A stretch of DNA of 64,000 nucleotides from Pyrrhosoma nymphula. Taxonomy: Eukaryota; Arthropoda; Insecta; Odonata; Coenagrionidae. The notes under the pieces are model-generated. The model saw only the letters and a list, made by a program, of their open reading frames with translations. It was not told where the DNA came from and made no database searches. Location: positions 52,225,985 to 52,289,984 of the forward strand of contig OY754335.1 in the NCBI GenBank assembly GCA_963573305.1, in the 5' to 3' direction. Shown piece after piece: positions 1-11,489 of this stretch; within the stretch, counting starts at the first letter, position 1, and each line of letters begins with the position of its first letter. The translations under genes were made by a program, and so were the position numbers.

Positions 1-94
1 ATAATGAAATTTGAAAAAGGCAGTGTGAACAAATGGTGCACGTAATAATGGCAACGGGACGCTGAAGGTCAGCGGAGGAGAGGATGTAGGTTAA

Positions 95-624
95 GGAGGT
101 TCGGTGGTTTCACTCAACTTAAGAGAATTCGACGAAACTTGCTGGAAGCATTACTTATGTTGTCTTAAATCGACCTGATTTTTTTCAGCATTATTTACCG
201 CAGGTTACTTAAGATATTTGATCGAGAAGTTGACAAAAAATTACATGGGTTCTTATGGGAACACAAGGTACGAGTAGCTTAATTCATCAAAAAGAACCTT
301 TTTATAGTTTCGAATAAGAAAAACAAAAAAAAATAATAATAATGTATATTAAACGATTTTCATACATTATTCTATTGATGATTTAAATTATTTTTGTTTT
401 TCTTATTCTTAACTAAAAAACGTTCTTTTTGGCGAATAAAGCTAGTCGCACCTCGCGTTCCCATAAGAACCCGTGTAATATCATGCCCACTTCCACATCA
501 AATATCCTAAGAAATCTACGGTAAATAATTTTGAAAAAATTCAGGTAGCTTTAGAAAAACATAACTAATGCTTCCAGCAAGTTTCGTCGAATTCCCTTAA
601 GTTGAGTGAAACCACCAAACGTCC
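95..624. mobile_element. Foldback MITE with TTAA target duplication
   Basis: The 530-bp unit reads as a large inverted repeat. The left end (GGAGGTTCGGTGGTTTCACT) matches the reverse complement of the right end with a few changes, and the arms continue inward through the GAATTCGACGAAACTTGCTGG block, the poly-A/poly-T tracts and a C-rich block near 475. The centre is at about 350-370. TTAA lies immediately outside both ends (91-94 and 625-628), which is the target-site signature of piggyBac and Kolobok elements. No coding capacity is seen, so this is a non-autonomous element. The superfamily is inferred only from TTAA and the GG terminus. Confidence 0.7.
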
Positions 625-935
625 TTAAGTGAGAAAAGGGATGGAAGTGAACACGCAGCCTTTAAGAATGTAAGCAGTATGAGGTACACACACGTATGAA
701 AAGGAAGAAATCGTGAGGAGACGAAGATGCACACATCTGTACAAAAGTACCCAATGAAGTTCTCTCGGGCTCTCCGCCGACGTTTCAACAGAAAACTTTT
801 CCATCGAAACGTCGGTGGAGAAGGAGGACCTGACCAGGTCGAAAGCCCAAGAAAATGTCACTGGAATAATTCGTCGGGAAAGCATTAAATCCTACTGTAC
901 AAAAGTAATTTAGGTGCTCTAGACTATATGAAAAT

Positions 936-983
936 GGTTGGTGTGATTTTTACGCAAATATTTGCGTAAAAATTGCACCAACC
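936..983. repeat. Near-perfect 48-bp palindrome without a loop
   Basis: The two 24-bp arms meet at 959/960 around TACGCAAATATTTGCGTA and match at 22 of 24 positions; the outer ends are GGTTGGTG and CACCAACC. It lies in AT-rich DNA with no ORF. It may be the remnant of a foldback element or a cruciform-forming site. Function is unknown. Confidence 0.8.
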
Positions 984-2185
984 ACCGATACCTACAGATA
1001 AAAGGGAAAAAATTTCATCACACCGGCGATTTAGTTTTTCGCCTATTCAACACTATTTTAACTCGTGTCCTTATGGCACATGACATATATTTCGTAATAA
1101 TTCCATTATATATCTACAAATTTTCTTCCAAACGCGAAATAATACATTTATTATTTTTGTTGCTAACTAATTTCAAGGTGCCAATCGGTGTTCAATACCT
1201 GAAAATAACATATTTCAATGTAATTTCATCTAAATTTCTGACGAAAACGCGTTCAAATTTATGGAGCTGAAAACCCTTATCCTAACACGCTTTTGTTAAA
1301 GAAATTTAAAAAAATATAATTCTTCTATTATTTCCATCATTGCATGTCCCAAAGAATGTTCCAACGCATAAGCAGACGCATTTAAATGAAATGTGTCCAT
1401 GGTATTATTTTTCAACTTAAAAAATTATAAAAATGTGCACTCAATGACTCACGATTACCGCTCCAGCCGCCGTAGCAATTGATCTACTGCTGATAATATA
1501 TAGCCTCTAGGTAGACTAAAATACGTTGGGCAAGCAGAAAAGAGGGGAGAAGGGGACTTGTTTACTTGGATGAGAGGAGAAGACGCAGGACCTATGCAGA
1601 GCTAAATAACAAAATCGCGAGAAGAAACAGACGAATGTGCTTATAGTAGATCAAATAATAATGCCTTTATGTATATTCAAGCATAATTTAGCCAGTATAC
1701 AGCCGTTAATAATATTAATCCAATGATGTGGTAGAGGATGCTGTTTAAATGGGGATAAGTGAAAGATAGAATGGGATTTTTAGATGGGACGAAGACATGA
1801 AGAAAATATATTAAGAAGCAATTCCCTGCGATTTTGGATTATAAGGTAGGTAAGCCAGTCGAACTACCTTTATCGGTACATTGGGCATATAATATGGGCC
1901 CATTGGTAAAATAATAATGTATTTGCTTAACATTAGATTTAGTAAAATAAGTTTTCGGATAATACAAATGAATTGGGATGTTATAAGAAATTAGGAGAGA
2001 TGAAAATGTGCCAAGGGAAAAAGTATGGAAATGGTAGAGGAACACTGGCATTCTTCCAAGCCTACCTATGTCGCTAGACAACCGTTAATCATTCATACAG
2101 CCGTGATACAGCCGTGAATAAAACTGAGTTTCAGGTGCTCCCACATCTTAGGTTTTTTCGACGTTATATCGCACCGTCTAGCCCA
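984..2185. other. AT-rich intergenic DNA, nothing recognised
   Basis: No open frame here resembles a known protein and no strong repeat structure was seen. The 102-codon frame at 962-1270 is AT-rich with no recognisable motif. Confidence 0.5.
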
Positions 2186-2366
2186 GCGGTTTACAACCAC
2201 CTTCGATTCCCTAACAGCTTAGTTACTCGTTTTCAGAAGCTGTACCCCGTTACGCGGTAATTACCATGAAAAATAATCGGTCTGGACCGGTAGTTGAACC
2301 ACAGACCTTTGAATGTAACCATTCCGGGCCATTGCACAGACCACCGGGTGCCCGACCAAATATAGC
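2186..2366 (-). mobile_element. tRNA-derived SINE copy, degenerate
   Basis: Read on the minus strand, the head near 2366 has tRNA-like promoter spacing. CACCCGGTGGTCTGTGCAAT resembles an A-box region, followed about 45 bases later by GGTTCAACTACC, a B-box of the GGTTCRANNCC type. A tRNA-unrelated body runs on toward 2186. There is no clover-leaf closure, so this is not a functional tRNA gene. Confidence 0.45.
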
Positions 2367-2584
2367 ACCTGAATAATGCTCCGCTACCAAGGCAATTTCG
2401 AAGGATTCAAGGTAACTAGATGTTATGCCATTCGATTCTCAGTCCTGACCGATTTTTCTCATTGCAATGTTTAGGTATTTCATCGCCGTATTTTCGGGTA
2501 GTGTGAAACTGTGTAATGTGACTTGATTTATATTACTAAATAAAATATTTTTTATTTATTTTATTATTGCTAATACAAAATTAC

Positions 2585-2835
2585 AAGGGATCGGTTTGGT
2601 CTGGTGGCGCGAGTACCTGCTTCTTATTTCAAAGACCAGGGGTCAAATCCCGGCGGTGGTGGAGATTTTTCAGTGAAATTCCGATCCCTACTTGGATATC
2701 ATGTGGAGAACACTTCAAGTACAGCACTCCGTCTGTCAGATGGGACCTTAAACTGTGGTCTCCTTGGCGCATTTCGTTAACAGCAGGCTAATGCCAACGC
2801 TAGGTTTCTCTCCACCCTTCCTCCATTCCCCAGAG
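2585..2835 (+). mobile_element. tRNA-derived SINE copy (main family of the window)
   Basis: The head (about 2590-2660) contains GGTCTGGTGGCGCGAG and GGTCAAATCCCGGC, read as decayed A and B boxes of RNA polymerase III. The body has TTCAGTGAAATTCCGATCCC, and the 3' part has GCTAATGCCAACGCTAGGTT followed by a CTCTCCACCC-type stretch. Parts of the same body recur in reverse near 26.9-27.2, 38.9-39.0, 48.16-48.3 and 48.63-48.79 kb. This makes it a dispersed SINE family, not single-copy DNA. Confidence 0.65.
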
Positions 2836-2989
2836 ATCCGTTATTGAGAAACCAACCCACCTGTCATTAATGTCGCAAATGACCTCAATCATCGGTCGCC
2901 TCCATAAATAACCAAACAAACTCACTTCCATCATTAATTTTTTCGCATCCACAGAGCGAAAAGCATGAATCCTCTTAGGCTACGCGTAT

Positions 2990-3125
2990 CATAGGTTAGG
3001 AACCCCTTGTGTAACCTACGAGCTCAAACCTAAGATGAACACAGCATCCATTCCCGCGATGATATTCGAACCCGCGACCGCGCGGTGGCCAGACCGGCGT
3101 GTAACCAACCAGGCCGACTGCGGCC
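2990..3125 (-). mobile_element. tRNA-like SINE head, second type
   Basis: On the minus strand this contains GGTTGGTTACACGCCGGTCT followed by GGTCGCGGGTTCGAATATC, giving A- and B-box-like elements at tRNA spacing. The acceptor stem does not close, so a working tRNA gene is unlikely. The part toward 2990 is an unrecognised tail. Confidence 0.45.
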
Positions 3126-3800
3126 GGAGGCAGCAAACGGGGCGGGGCAGGATACGGGGACCCCCGGGTTGTGCGTGGGGCTCCAGGGCGTCGAATACTG
3201 AGAGGGATGGAAAGGTTTGCGAGAGAGGAATGGATGCTTTAGAGGGAACGGTCCTTGGCAGCGCCCTTCCGCATATCCCCACTCACGCATACGTTCGTGG
3301 GCGCGTGCGTGTGTATCCGTCAGTCAGTCTTTTCTCTCGAGCATGTTTGAGCGTTGGTATACATATATGTGTATATATGTATATTAGGGAGAATCTCTCT
3401 TCCCCCTTACCTCCTATTTCAACTCCACTCCGCCCCCCCCCCTCCCTCTCGCCCTCGTCCGACAATACCGAGTCCGGCGCGGGTCGATACAGCTCTTGGC
3501 CGCCGGAGGTCTTGTGGCGCTGCTGAGCCAGCCGGAGTCAGTGAGAGAGTTTGGTTCTGGAGAAGGGGGAAGGGCGGGTTTCGCGCGCGAGGGGACGACT
3601 GTAGGCGGCTGGCTTGGGGAAAACAGCCAGAGGGGGGAGAAACTCCGGCGAAGGGGTGGGAAAGGATTTGAGGAGAGGGGGAAAGGAAGGATTTCTCACG
3701 CCGGGAGGAGTTTTCGGGTGGGCGGGGGAAGTTCTCGGGGACGAAGAAAAAAAAAGGTGGGGGTGGAGAAATGGATTCCTGGGGGCGATTCTATTTATTT
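3040..3800. other. GC-rich, polypurine/polypyrimidine island
   Basis: Base composition changes sharply to GC- and CpG-rich, with long C/T runs (about 3395-3465) and long G/A runs (about 3540-3770). Several overlapping open frames of 60-163 codons occur on both strands because stop codons are rare in such DNA. None shows a domain, and the frames contradict one another. It could be a CpG island or promoter region of an unseen gene, but no transcript evidence can be read from sequence alone. Confidence 0.5.
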
Positions 3801-3839
3801 TTTCTTCACTCCTTTTTTCAAGACAGATGAGCGTCGTTA

Positions 3840-4440
3840 TCTTCCAGGACGAAATTGAGACCGTCCGAGGTTCCATCTACATCTACCTACCTACATCATA
3901 TCGTGCTTGCCGCCGAAGGGGGGTGTCTCGAGGAAAGGATCATGTCCTCTCTTTATTAATTTTAATTTTTCCTGGACGCAGATGAATCAAGCTGAGAAGT
4001 TGATTCTTGACTGGATGTTTTATCTTTTTTTGACGGAAAAGTGTCGGCATAAATGAGGCTTTTTCGCGAAATCGTCCACGACGGATTATTTATTAAAAAC
4101 CTGCACTAATTTTGACTTCGGCTGGGCTCGCATTGTTTCGTCAATGACAGTGTATCACTCGAGAAAAATTGTTAAGTCTCGCACGTTACCTGCATATTAA
4201 TTCTTATTTTTCTAGAACTACCTTCCAATATTGTCATTCAAAGTTTCACCTACACATCTACCTTCATCATATCCTGCAAGTAATGACAGGGGATTCAAGT
4301 GGAAAAGATTTCGCTCTTCTTAATTGGTTTATTTTATTTTTGTAACCGGCAATTCGAGCAGAATCTTTGTCTCTGAATTGGATATTTTATCTTGCTGAAG
4401 GAGAAAATGTTAACGGAAACGAAGCCTACTCATGCGGTTG
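3840..4440. repeat. Old diverged tandem duplication
   Basis: About 3840-4080 and 4200-4440 align in the same order: a block with CCATCTACATCTACC versus CCTACACATCTACC, then CATCATATCGTGC versus CATCATATCCTGC, a TTAATT-rich stretch, and GGATGTTTTATC versus GGATATTTTATC. The copies are roughly 360 bp apart and heavily diverged. The region 4441-5190 beyond them shows nothing recognisable. Confidence 0.4.
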
Positions 4441-5189
4441 AACGGAGCAAGTAATATTCTAAACTCTTTGTTCTCCTTTGTCGGAAATAAATAGATGAAT
4501 AGATGGGGTCAAAATAGATTCTTGGAGGGGATTCTAAGTATTTTGCAAGACAGACAAGCGGTGGTACCTACCGCAGATTTAAGACAGGAATAGATGACAC
4601 CATACGATTTGATAGTAAATTGGAATATTGAAGCCATTAAAATGTGCAAACAGCCATATTGAATAGATCAGTTGTGCAGTTAAAATGCCGGAAACATTTT
4701 TATTATACCCGGAATCCCGTAATGATTTTCTTGAAAAAAGAACAATGGAAATTATTTCCAGAAAGCACTCCATTATTCATAATATTTAGCGACAAAATTC
4801 GCATGATAGCCATTGTTGGTAGATAATTTTTTTGCAAACAATACGGCTTCACTTTCGCAATATCCTTTTCGACTTAATCAATGGGGATTATCTAACGGGG
4901 TGAAATTAGTCGATTAGTTAAATCTGAACCACTAATTTTATTTTTCCGACTAGAACATACCGATACAAAATTAAGTATGTTCGTGGAAGTCTCCACACCA
5001 AATAATTTTCGAAAGTAGATTGCACATCAAAAATTATTTAAAACGAATTTCACAAGTTAATTAGGGGTAATTTAGAATTACAACTTAGGTCATCTCCGCC
5101 ATTTTGTAAAAGTGGGTAAGGAAAAAAGTAGGCTGGTAAGAAAAGGAGAATTTGGGTCGGTAAGAGCGGTGGAGATTAAGCTGTCGTCA

Positions 5190-5405
5190 GCATGAGGTTA
5201 ATCATAAGGGAAGGCGTCAAGGGGGTCATGGTTAAACGTCCCATCCCAAGTGCGGAGTACTAAGCTCTTCTCATGGCACCCAAGTAGGGTTCAGGTTTTC
5301 TCTTGAGAAATTTCTTCAGAAACTTTTAGGATTCGAATCCGGCCCATAAGGATGGGATGGGACCAGGACTTGGATCTCCACAACAATCCGATCGCCACGA
5401 GAATA
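5190..5405 (-). mobile_element. tRNA-derived SINE copy, minus strand
   Basis: In reverse complement it carries a B-box-like GGATTCGAATCCTAA equivalent near 5330-5345 and the body stretch corresponding to CCTACTTGGGTGCCAT near 5275-5295. The order matches the copy at 2585-2835, though identity is low. Diverged member of the window's SINE family. Confidence 0.4.
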
Positions 5406-5419
5406 AGTAGAGAGCAATC

Positions 5420-7900
5420 GCACTTTAAAGTCTAATTTATTTAAATTTATCCTAATTTAAATAATAATTAGGCTAAAAAGGCTTAAGATACCGATTATTG
5501 ACACTTACCACTTTCCAAATGAGTTTTTTAATTTTACATACAAATGCATAACTACCTCATCTTACTTCGAGATTCTACGGGACAAATTGCCTACAGAATT
5601 AAAAGATCTACCTCAGCCTTTAGTAGGTAATTGTTTGCAATAAAATTTTAATATATACTATATTTTACAAGATAAATATCTCTATTAGATCCGCCAACAG
5701 ATACACCTCAAAGTAGTTTTTTATGCCCGTAGAGGTATTACTATGTTATTTCTCTACATTTTTACTATTAATTATCAGACACAAGAAAATTACAGGATAA
5801 TGAAATTAAAAGTCTCCAAGCAACAATCTACTTACAAAAGTGGACACTATTTTTTAAATGGGTTTCCGGGTAAATCTCGCACAGTGAAGGCATGGTGAAA
5901 AATTGAAAGTTTTTTTTATATCCGCTATCAGGCCTAATAATATAACTTGAAGGGCAATATGTAATTTGTGGGCTTGTGATAGCGGATGCCATGGCTAAAG
6001 GAATGCTTCCAAAGACATTTATGGCACGATATCGCGGCGCTTGAGCGGAAGTGGGTATTTCTTTGCCGAAGTCTTAGCTCGATGTGAACTATAACGCATC
6101 GACAGCATACTGACCACAATAATCGGTCGGCAGTATCGAGAAGTACACAAGTACATGCTTTTTAGTTGGCTTCCACTTCTCAGGCTCGGTCGAACATGTA
6201 AAGGCTTTTCGGAGTTTTACAACCTCTTCAGCCCCATAGGTCAGCGAAGATGAGATCTTTATAGCATTCAATTCCGAGGAGTACAATATTGTGGGAACTA
6301 GTAAATGCCGTAAACAAGAAGTTCCAGCCCATGCTGTCCGATAGGGTAAGGACAAGAGTTAAATAAGAGAGAGAGGCTCCTATGAAACACGTACGATTTC
6401 GGATGTTAATGGAACTAATTTTCCCGTCGACGGCTGTTTCCATCTACCAATTTCCTGGACCACATAGATGATTTGTCTTCTATATCACCATGGATTACCC
6501 ACTATATGACCTGCATAAAACGAGGCAGAAGAGATTTTAAATAATATTTTCATGCGACTAAATCCACGGGAACTAGGACGGATGATTGCCTAGTAAATTG
6601 ACGATTGCTGTTTCACATTAGTAGTTGAGGTAGGATTTTAAACATCTTTTGATGGTTTACCGAAGTAATACGTCCTTCAATATGCATCCAAGATAAGACG
6701 ATTCATGATCTAACATTTTCCTTCCTATCTTCGTCAATTAAATGAGATTAGAACCGACGAACGTACTATGAACGGGCATAACGTTCAATCAACTGGACCT
6801 AAGGTCTACATAATTTTAGCTAAACAGCAGCAACTATGCAGCTACAAAAAGCGTGAGTACGAATTTCAAGTAAACGTATAAACAGAACAAATGAGAAAAA
6901 CAGCCACAAGACATAGCTATAGAGAGTAATGCTGAGAAGATTGAATTAACAACTTGTGTTGCTCGTGTAAGTGGAACAATTTTTTTCGGTCAAAATCTTG
7001 ATGGGAAAAGTACCAAAAGTTAGTTAAGTTAGGAAGAGCAGAACTTTCAGGAATAAACATAGCTATCAGGGCCTGGGAGTTTATTCGAAAGTTTTCATAG
7101 CACTAGGGCACCTCAAATTACAAAGTTCGACCTTCGTTAATTCCGGCCGAAAACCTAGAAAAGCTAATGGAAAAGTTTAAAGCTAATAAGAAAGTGTAGA
7201 GAGAAACTAAGATGAGAACATTAAGGAAAAACATTTTGTTAGAATTATCGCTGAGCCTTCCTTGGAGCAAATTCCGATGGTAAAAGGAGAGAGAGAGAAA
7301 CTGGTGCCGAAAGAGTCAGACTGTATTATTTCGGTAAACAAACCGGCTGTTTCGATTGAGTTTGGATACTGTCTCGTAAACAACACAGACCACGAACGAA
7401 ACTCTTCTGCATTAATTTACACCAACCACGTATTGGTAACATATATCAACACACCGGAACAAAAGCACAGCAGAGAGAAATGAGTGGTAACCAGACTTGA
7501 AGCATCCTCCTCACAAAAAGAACGAGTGAAAGTAGAGGACGAGTATTATTTAGGTAATGCTGAGAAAGAAGTGACAATCCTCTCAGAGAAGGTAAAAAAA
7601 TTAAGCGATATGCCGTCAATTCGGAATTTCTTTAGGATGCAAATCAATCAATATCGAGGATAACTTAAAGAATGTAAGAATGCTTAAACATGCAGAGCAG
7701 TTTTAGGGGGATTCAAACAGAGCTCACATTGCATAGTAGGTATTTGAAAAACGTGCGGAATCATTTTTTTATAGCTTACAAGAATGTTTTCAAACTATAC
7801 ATATTTTTTCATTCAATAGAAAAAATAAAAAATTATTAATATTCTATAAAATAAGAATCCAATAATAAATATTTATTCTGACTTTATCTGCTTCAACCAC
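5420..7900. other. Intergenic DNA, nothing recognised
   Basis: Two overlapping frames at 6089-6443 (minus) and one at 7262-7483 (plus) are open for 60-90 codons, but I recognise no motif in them and they lack coding context. The rest is AT-rich and unstructured. Confidence 0.4.
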
Positions 7901-7904
7901 ATAA

Positions 7905-8118
7905 AATACATTCATACTTACCCATCACGTCATTCTCTTTCGGGATAGACAAACTCAAATAATTTAGATATTGCTGTTAGCCCTAGAATAGCTCCTCTTA
8001 ATAATCTAGCCTAGCTCCCTCTTAATAATTCCCTCTAAAATGCCCTATCCTTGCAACCCCCTTTCGCTTCTCTTACTCTCGTGCATTGTTTCATACACGC
8101 TCCCCTATTCTTAAAATT
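7905..8118 (-). mobile_element. 5'-truncated non-LTR retrotransposon 3' end, second copy
   Basis: This stretch repeats the 3'-terminal part of the adjacent copy at 8145-8730 in the same orientation. Matching blocks include TATTGCTGTTAG, ATGCCCTATCCTTGCA, CGCTTCTC and TTAAAATTCCTAAAATTCC. It ends toward 7905 in an A/T-rich GTATGAATGTAT-like tail. It appears to be a very short, separately inserted copy next to the tail of the larger one. Confidence 0.5.
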
Positions 8119-8144
8119 CCTAAAATTCCTGAGACAACTGAGAG

Positions 8145-8730
8145 AATATACATACATACCCATTACGCAGTTCCCTTTCGAGAAAGAAAAAGTCAAAGAA
8201 CTTGGTTATTGCTGTTAGGCCTAGATAATTGGCTCGCTTGTAATAACTTTCTTCGTAATGCCCTATCCTTGCATACCTCCTTCGCTTCTCTGACACTCAT
8301 GCGTTGCTTCTTACACGCTCTCCTATTCATATGACTCCTAAAATTCTTCCTCTTTAGAGTCACTTCTACAACATTCACCCAAGAATTTCGCAGTTTACCT
8401 CTTCCACTCAAAACATTCACTATACTTTCATATATCTGCTCCTTTACTCGACTCTCTCCCATTCTCTTGACATGGGCAAACCAACGAAGCACACTCCTTT
8501 CGTATATGTCCATTTCTGGAGCATCCAACCCGCATATTTTCATCGATTGTTCTTCCTAACCCTATCTATCCTACTTTTCGCGCTATTACTTCTCAGATAG
8601 CCCATTTCCACTGCATTTATCTTACTCCTATGCATATCCCCTGACAAACACAGATTTTGCTGCCATATAATGCAGTTTGAAAGAGAACACTATTGCATAC
8701 AGCGATTTTCGATTCCCTAGGCAAGCAATA
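8145..8730 (-). pseudogene. Non-LTR retrotransposon ORF2 C-terminus, broken
   Basis: The minus strand encodes the C-terminal end of a LINE-type endonuclease/reverse transcriptase polyprotein. The longest intact piece is 8543-8193, with ERSVLRWFAHVKRMGE followed by RRACKKQRMSVREAKEVCKD. This is the region downstream of the RT domain in a LINE family common in arthropods. Upstream (about 8560-8700) the frame is broken but fragments TALYGSK and KINAVEMGYLR are readable in different frames. The RT catalytic core and endonuclease are absent, as expected from 5' truncation during target-primed insertion. A TATG-type tail near 8145-8160 marks its 3' end. Not functional. Confidence 0.65.
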
Positions 8731-8739
8731 ATCAACAGC

Positions 8740-9823
8740 ACAATGGCAATATAAATCTTCATATTGCAAAAAAGCGCTGGAGAGTAAATTTTTGTGCTTC
8801 CAAGCTTCCCGAGTCTTCTCCAATAGTATACCAGCGTAAGAAAAGGGAGAGATATCGCAATAATTTGGCAAGGTTTGGAAAATCTGTGGGGGCTGATATC
8901 AAAACTTCTGCAATGCTTTTTGTAATCAATACATATTTTGACTGAAAACCAGCCATCAACTATTCCTAATTTGCGAAGCGTCCATCCCTCCCCCTTTTTA
9001 TTTAAGAAACCGTTTTATCTGGAGGTATGATGTAAACTGTGTAGGTTTCCCTGAGGGTATAAAGTCTCAGAAGAGATATTTTCATTTACTTTAAGAACCT
9101 GGTTCAATCCTGGGTCACTATATTTTTTTTGAAAATAGGATTCTCCATTTGTCATAGGAAAATGCTTTCTCATTCCGTAAAATAAAATAAGTACATAAAT
9201 TTGAACCAAAGATTTTTTGTTCTTGTCCTAATGACTGCTTAATATATAATCCAGCTTATTTTTGCAATTTAATTGCGTTTTATGGTCAAGCATTTAATGA
9301 ATATGCAATGTGGATAGACAATCGGATTTTTCGGAATCGAAGTTTTTTATTCTTTCCCAAATGACCGTAATTGTTTCTCCAAATACAGATATCGTAAATC
9401 AAACTTTAAATAAGAGTTACAACGTTATTCATTTATTTCCTTTAGTTTTATACGTCATAGCAACTAGAGCTTTGTATATGGTGGCATAAATATTTAAAAC
9501 ATAAGCATTTTTACGTGAGTAGAATGAATATATTGTGCAAATACAGCATGCACCACTGATTCATTTGACTTCGACATGTATTTTTACGGGCGGAAATGCG
9601 GAAACTGCCGATTATCCTTTGGAAAGCCAAAGCACGAATGCAAACTTAATCAAAAGTCGATGACGAAAAAGGTCAAAATTTGATTTATTGATAATATAAG
9701 TTTAAAGTTATCGAATGAGTAATTATGTTATCAATTACAGAGGAGAGTATGCATCTCGTCGGTTAGAATTTCTAACGGCTAGTTATGCTTTTAGTTTGCA
9801 CCATCACGGTCAATTCCCAGATA
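8740..9823. other. AT-rich intergenic DNA, nothing recognised
   Basis: No coding similarity, no strong repeats and no promoter-like structure seen between the LINE fragment and the gypsy element. Confidence 0.5.
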
Positions 9824-9827
9824 GGTT

Positions 9828-10000
9828 TGCGGGGTAGTTCTGGGTTACTCGCGTGAATGATACCACTCGCTCTCGTGAGGAAATATTTCTGACTTTTATT
9901 TCTTACAACCGGTATATATATACATAAATCTCTGCCGATTCTCCGGCGTCTCGAAGGTTCTGGACGGCCGCGTCAACCGGCGCCTGTAATGTTGGAGTCG
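9828..10000 (-). repeat. 3' LTR of the gypsy element, truncated
   Basis: This aligns without gaps to 12381-12553, with substitutions at 9837, near 9931 and at 9991. Beyond 10000 only a short block GGCCGCGT can still be matched, after a 9-base gap, and then the RT reading frame begins. The lost part would be the start (U3 end) of the 3' LTR. GGTT at 9824-9827 is the outer target duplication. Confidence 0.85.
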
Positions 10001-11460
10001 GCCGCGTCGGAGCTCGAAGCATCGGTGAACAGGCCTAGCGGGGCGTCGTTCTCCGGGTGTGCAAGCAGGGTGGTTTGCGCAAGATTTTCCTTGCAGGCAG
10101 CGAAGGCTCGGTCTAATTCTGGAGTCCAATTCACGGTCTGGTGGCCACGGAGCCCGGTGATGGCGGCGTGCAGAGGACCTTGGTGATTGGCTGCGGAAGG
10201 TATAAAACGTCGGTAAAAAGTTAGCATTCCTAAAAATCGGCGCAAACCTCGGGCGGTGGGTGGACGAGGATATTCCAGCAATGCGTTAACACGCTCTGGT
10301 AATGGTCGTGTGCCCTCGGCTGAGATTTGGTAGCCCAGGAATTTTACTTCACGAGAGCCAAATACACTCTTCGCGACATTAATGATTATTCCATAGTCGG
10401 TCAGGCGTCGGAAGAGGGTCCGGAGATGAACTTCATGCTCGGCAGGGTCGTGTGAGAAAACCAAAATATCGTCAATATATGGGAAGCAAAAGTCAAAACC
10501 ATGGACGACTTCATCAATGAAACGTTGAAACGTTTGACCGGCATTTCGGAGACCAAACGGCATAAAAGGAAATTCGAATAATCCAAATGGCGTGGTTACT
10601 GCCGTCTTTGGAATGTCCAATGGGTCCACTGGGATCTGTGTGTAGGCCTTTACAAGGTCTACGACTGAGAAAATGGCACAGCCGCTAAGTCGCAGGGTGA
10701 AGTCGTGAATATGGCGCACAGGATAACGGTCGGGGATGGTTCTAGCATTGAGTAAGCGGTAGTCGCCGCACGGCCGCCATCCATTGTCTTTCTTTGGCAC
10801 CATATGAAGTGGCGAGGACCATTGGCTTTTGGATCGACGGGCGGTACCCTCCTGAATCATGAGCTCGAAGTCGGCCTTGGCTGCGCGATGGCGTTGGGAA
10901 GCGAGTCGTCGTGGCTTGCTAGAGATTGGCGGTCCCGGGGTTTTCTTGATGAAATGAACCGTCCTGTGGCGGACCTCACGTGTCGTTCCTTGGGGGCGCA
11001 GAATATCAGGGAATTCCGCTAAAATAAAATGAAATGGAGATGATCCAGTAACGGTTTTGACGCTTTGTTGAATAGAGGGAGCGCGTAAGCCAGGGCAGGA
11101 GAGGCGAGTGACACCATCAATAAGCTGAGCGTGTTTTATATCAGGCAAGAGATGGGAATGTCCGAGGAAGTCGGCTCCGAGGATGGGTTCCGCCACGTCA
11201 GCGACGACAAAACGCCAAAGAAAATTCCGTCGAAGTCCAAAATTAAGGTTGGAAGTGACGGTACCGTAAGTGGCAATAATACTGTCATTAGCTGCTGATA
11301 GATTGTAATTTGTTTTAGGGCGTTTTTCTTGAAGGAGTCGTCGGGGAAAAATGGAGAGATCGGAGCCAGTGTCTATTAAATAACGGCGCTGCGAGTTCCG
11401 ATCTTTTACAAATAAGCGTTGCGGCGACTCGTTGAGGCAGTCAAACGATGCCGCTACGGA
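9973..11460 (-). pseudogene. pol: Pol polyprotein: protease and RT only, C-terminus deleted
   Basis: Open on the minus strand from about 11460; the initiator is unclear because it would normally follow gag. The aspartic protease active site LIDTGSDLS lies at 11362-11373 (DTGS) and the flap/strand region ILGADFLGHS at about 11190. The reverse transcriptase palm follows, with WRPCGDYRLLNARTIPDRYP, FSVVDLVKAYTQIP, FEFPFMPFGLRNA and the catalytic FPYIDDILVFS (YIDD at 10468-10479). All appear intact. The frame reaches the first RNase H motif LFTDASS and then enters 3' LTR sequence, stopping at 9973. RNase H, integrase and the C-terminal tail are missing. RT may fold but the element cannot integrate by itself. 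Confidence 0.88.
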
Positions 11461-11489
11461 TGGCTGCCGGGGGCGTTTGGGGAAAACTC

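Noticed and set aside
3035..3985. Overlapping open frames of 105-163 codons on both strands
   Set aside because: They lie in a GC-rich purine/pyrimidine island where stops are rare, overlap one another in several phases and show no domain or splice context.
6089..6443. Overlapping minus-strand frames as a possible gene or transposase remnant
   Set aside because: No family motif could be read in any frame combination.
9814..9824. ATTCCCAGATA shared by both flanks of the gypsy element (also at about 12673) as target duplication
   Set aside because: It does not abut the LTR ends. The TG...CA LTR termini are directly flanked by GGTT on both sides, which fits the usual 4-bp duplication.
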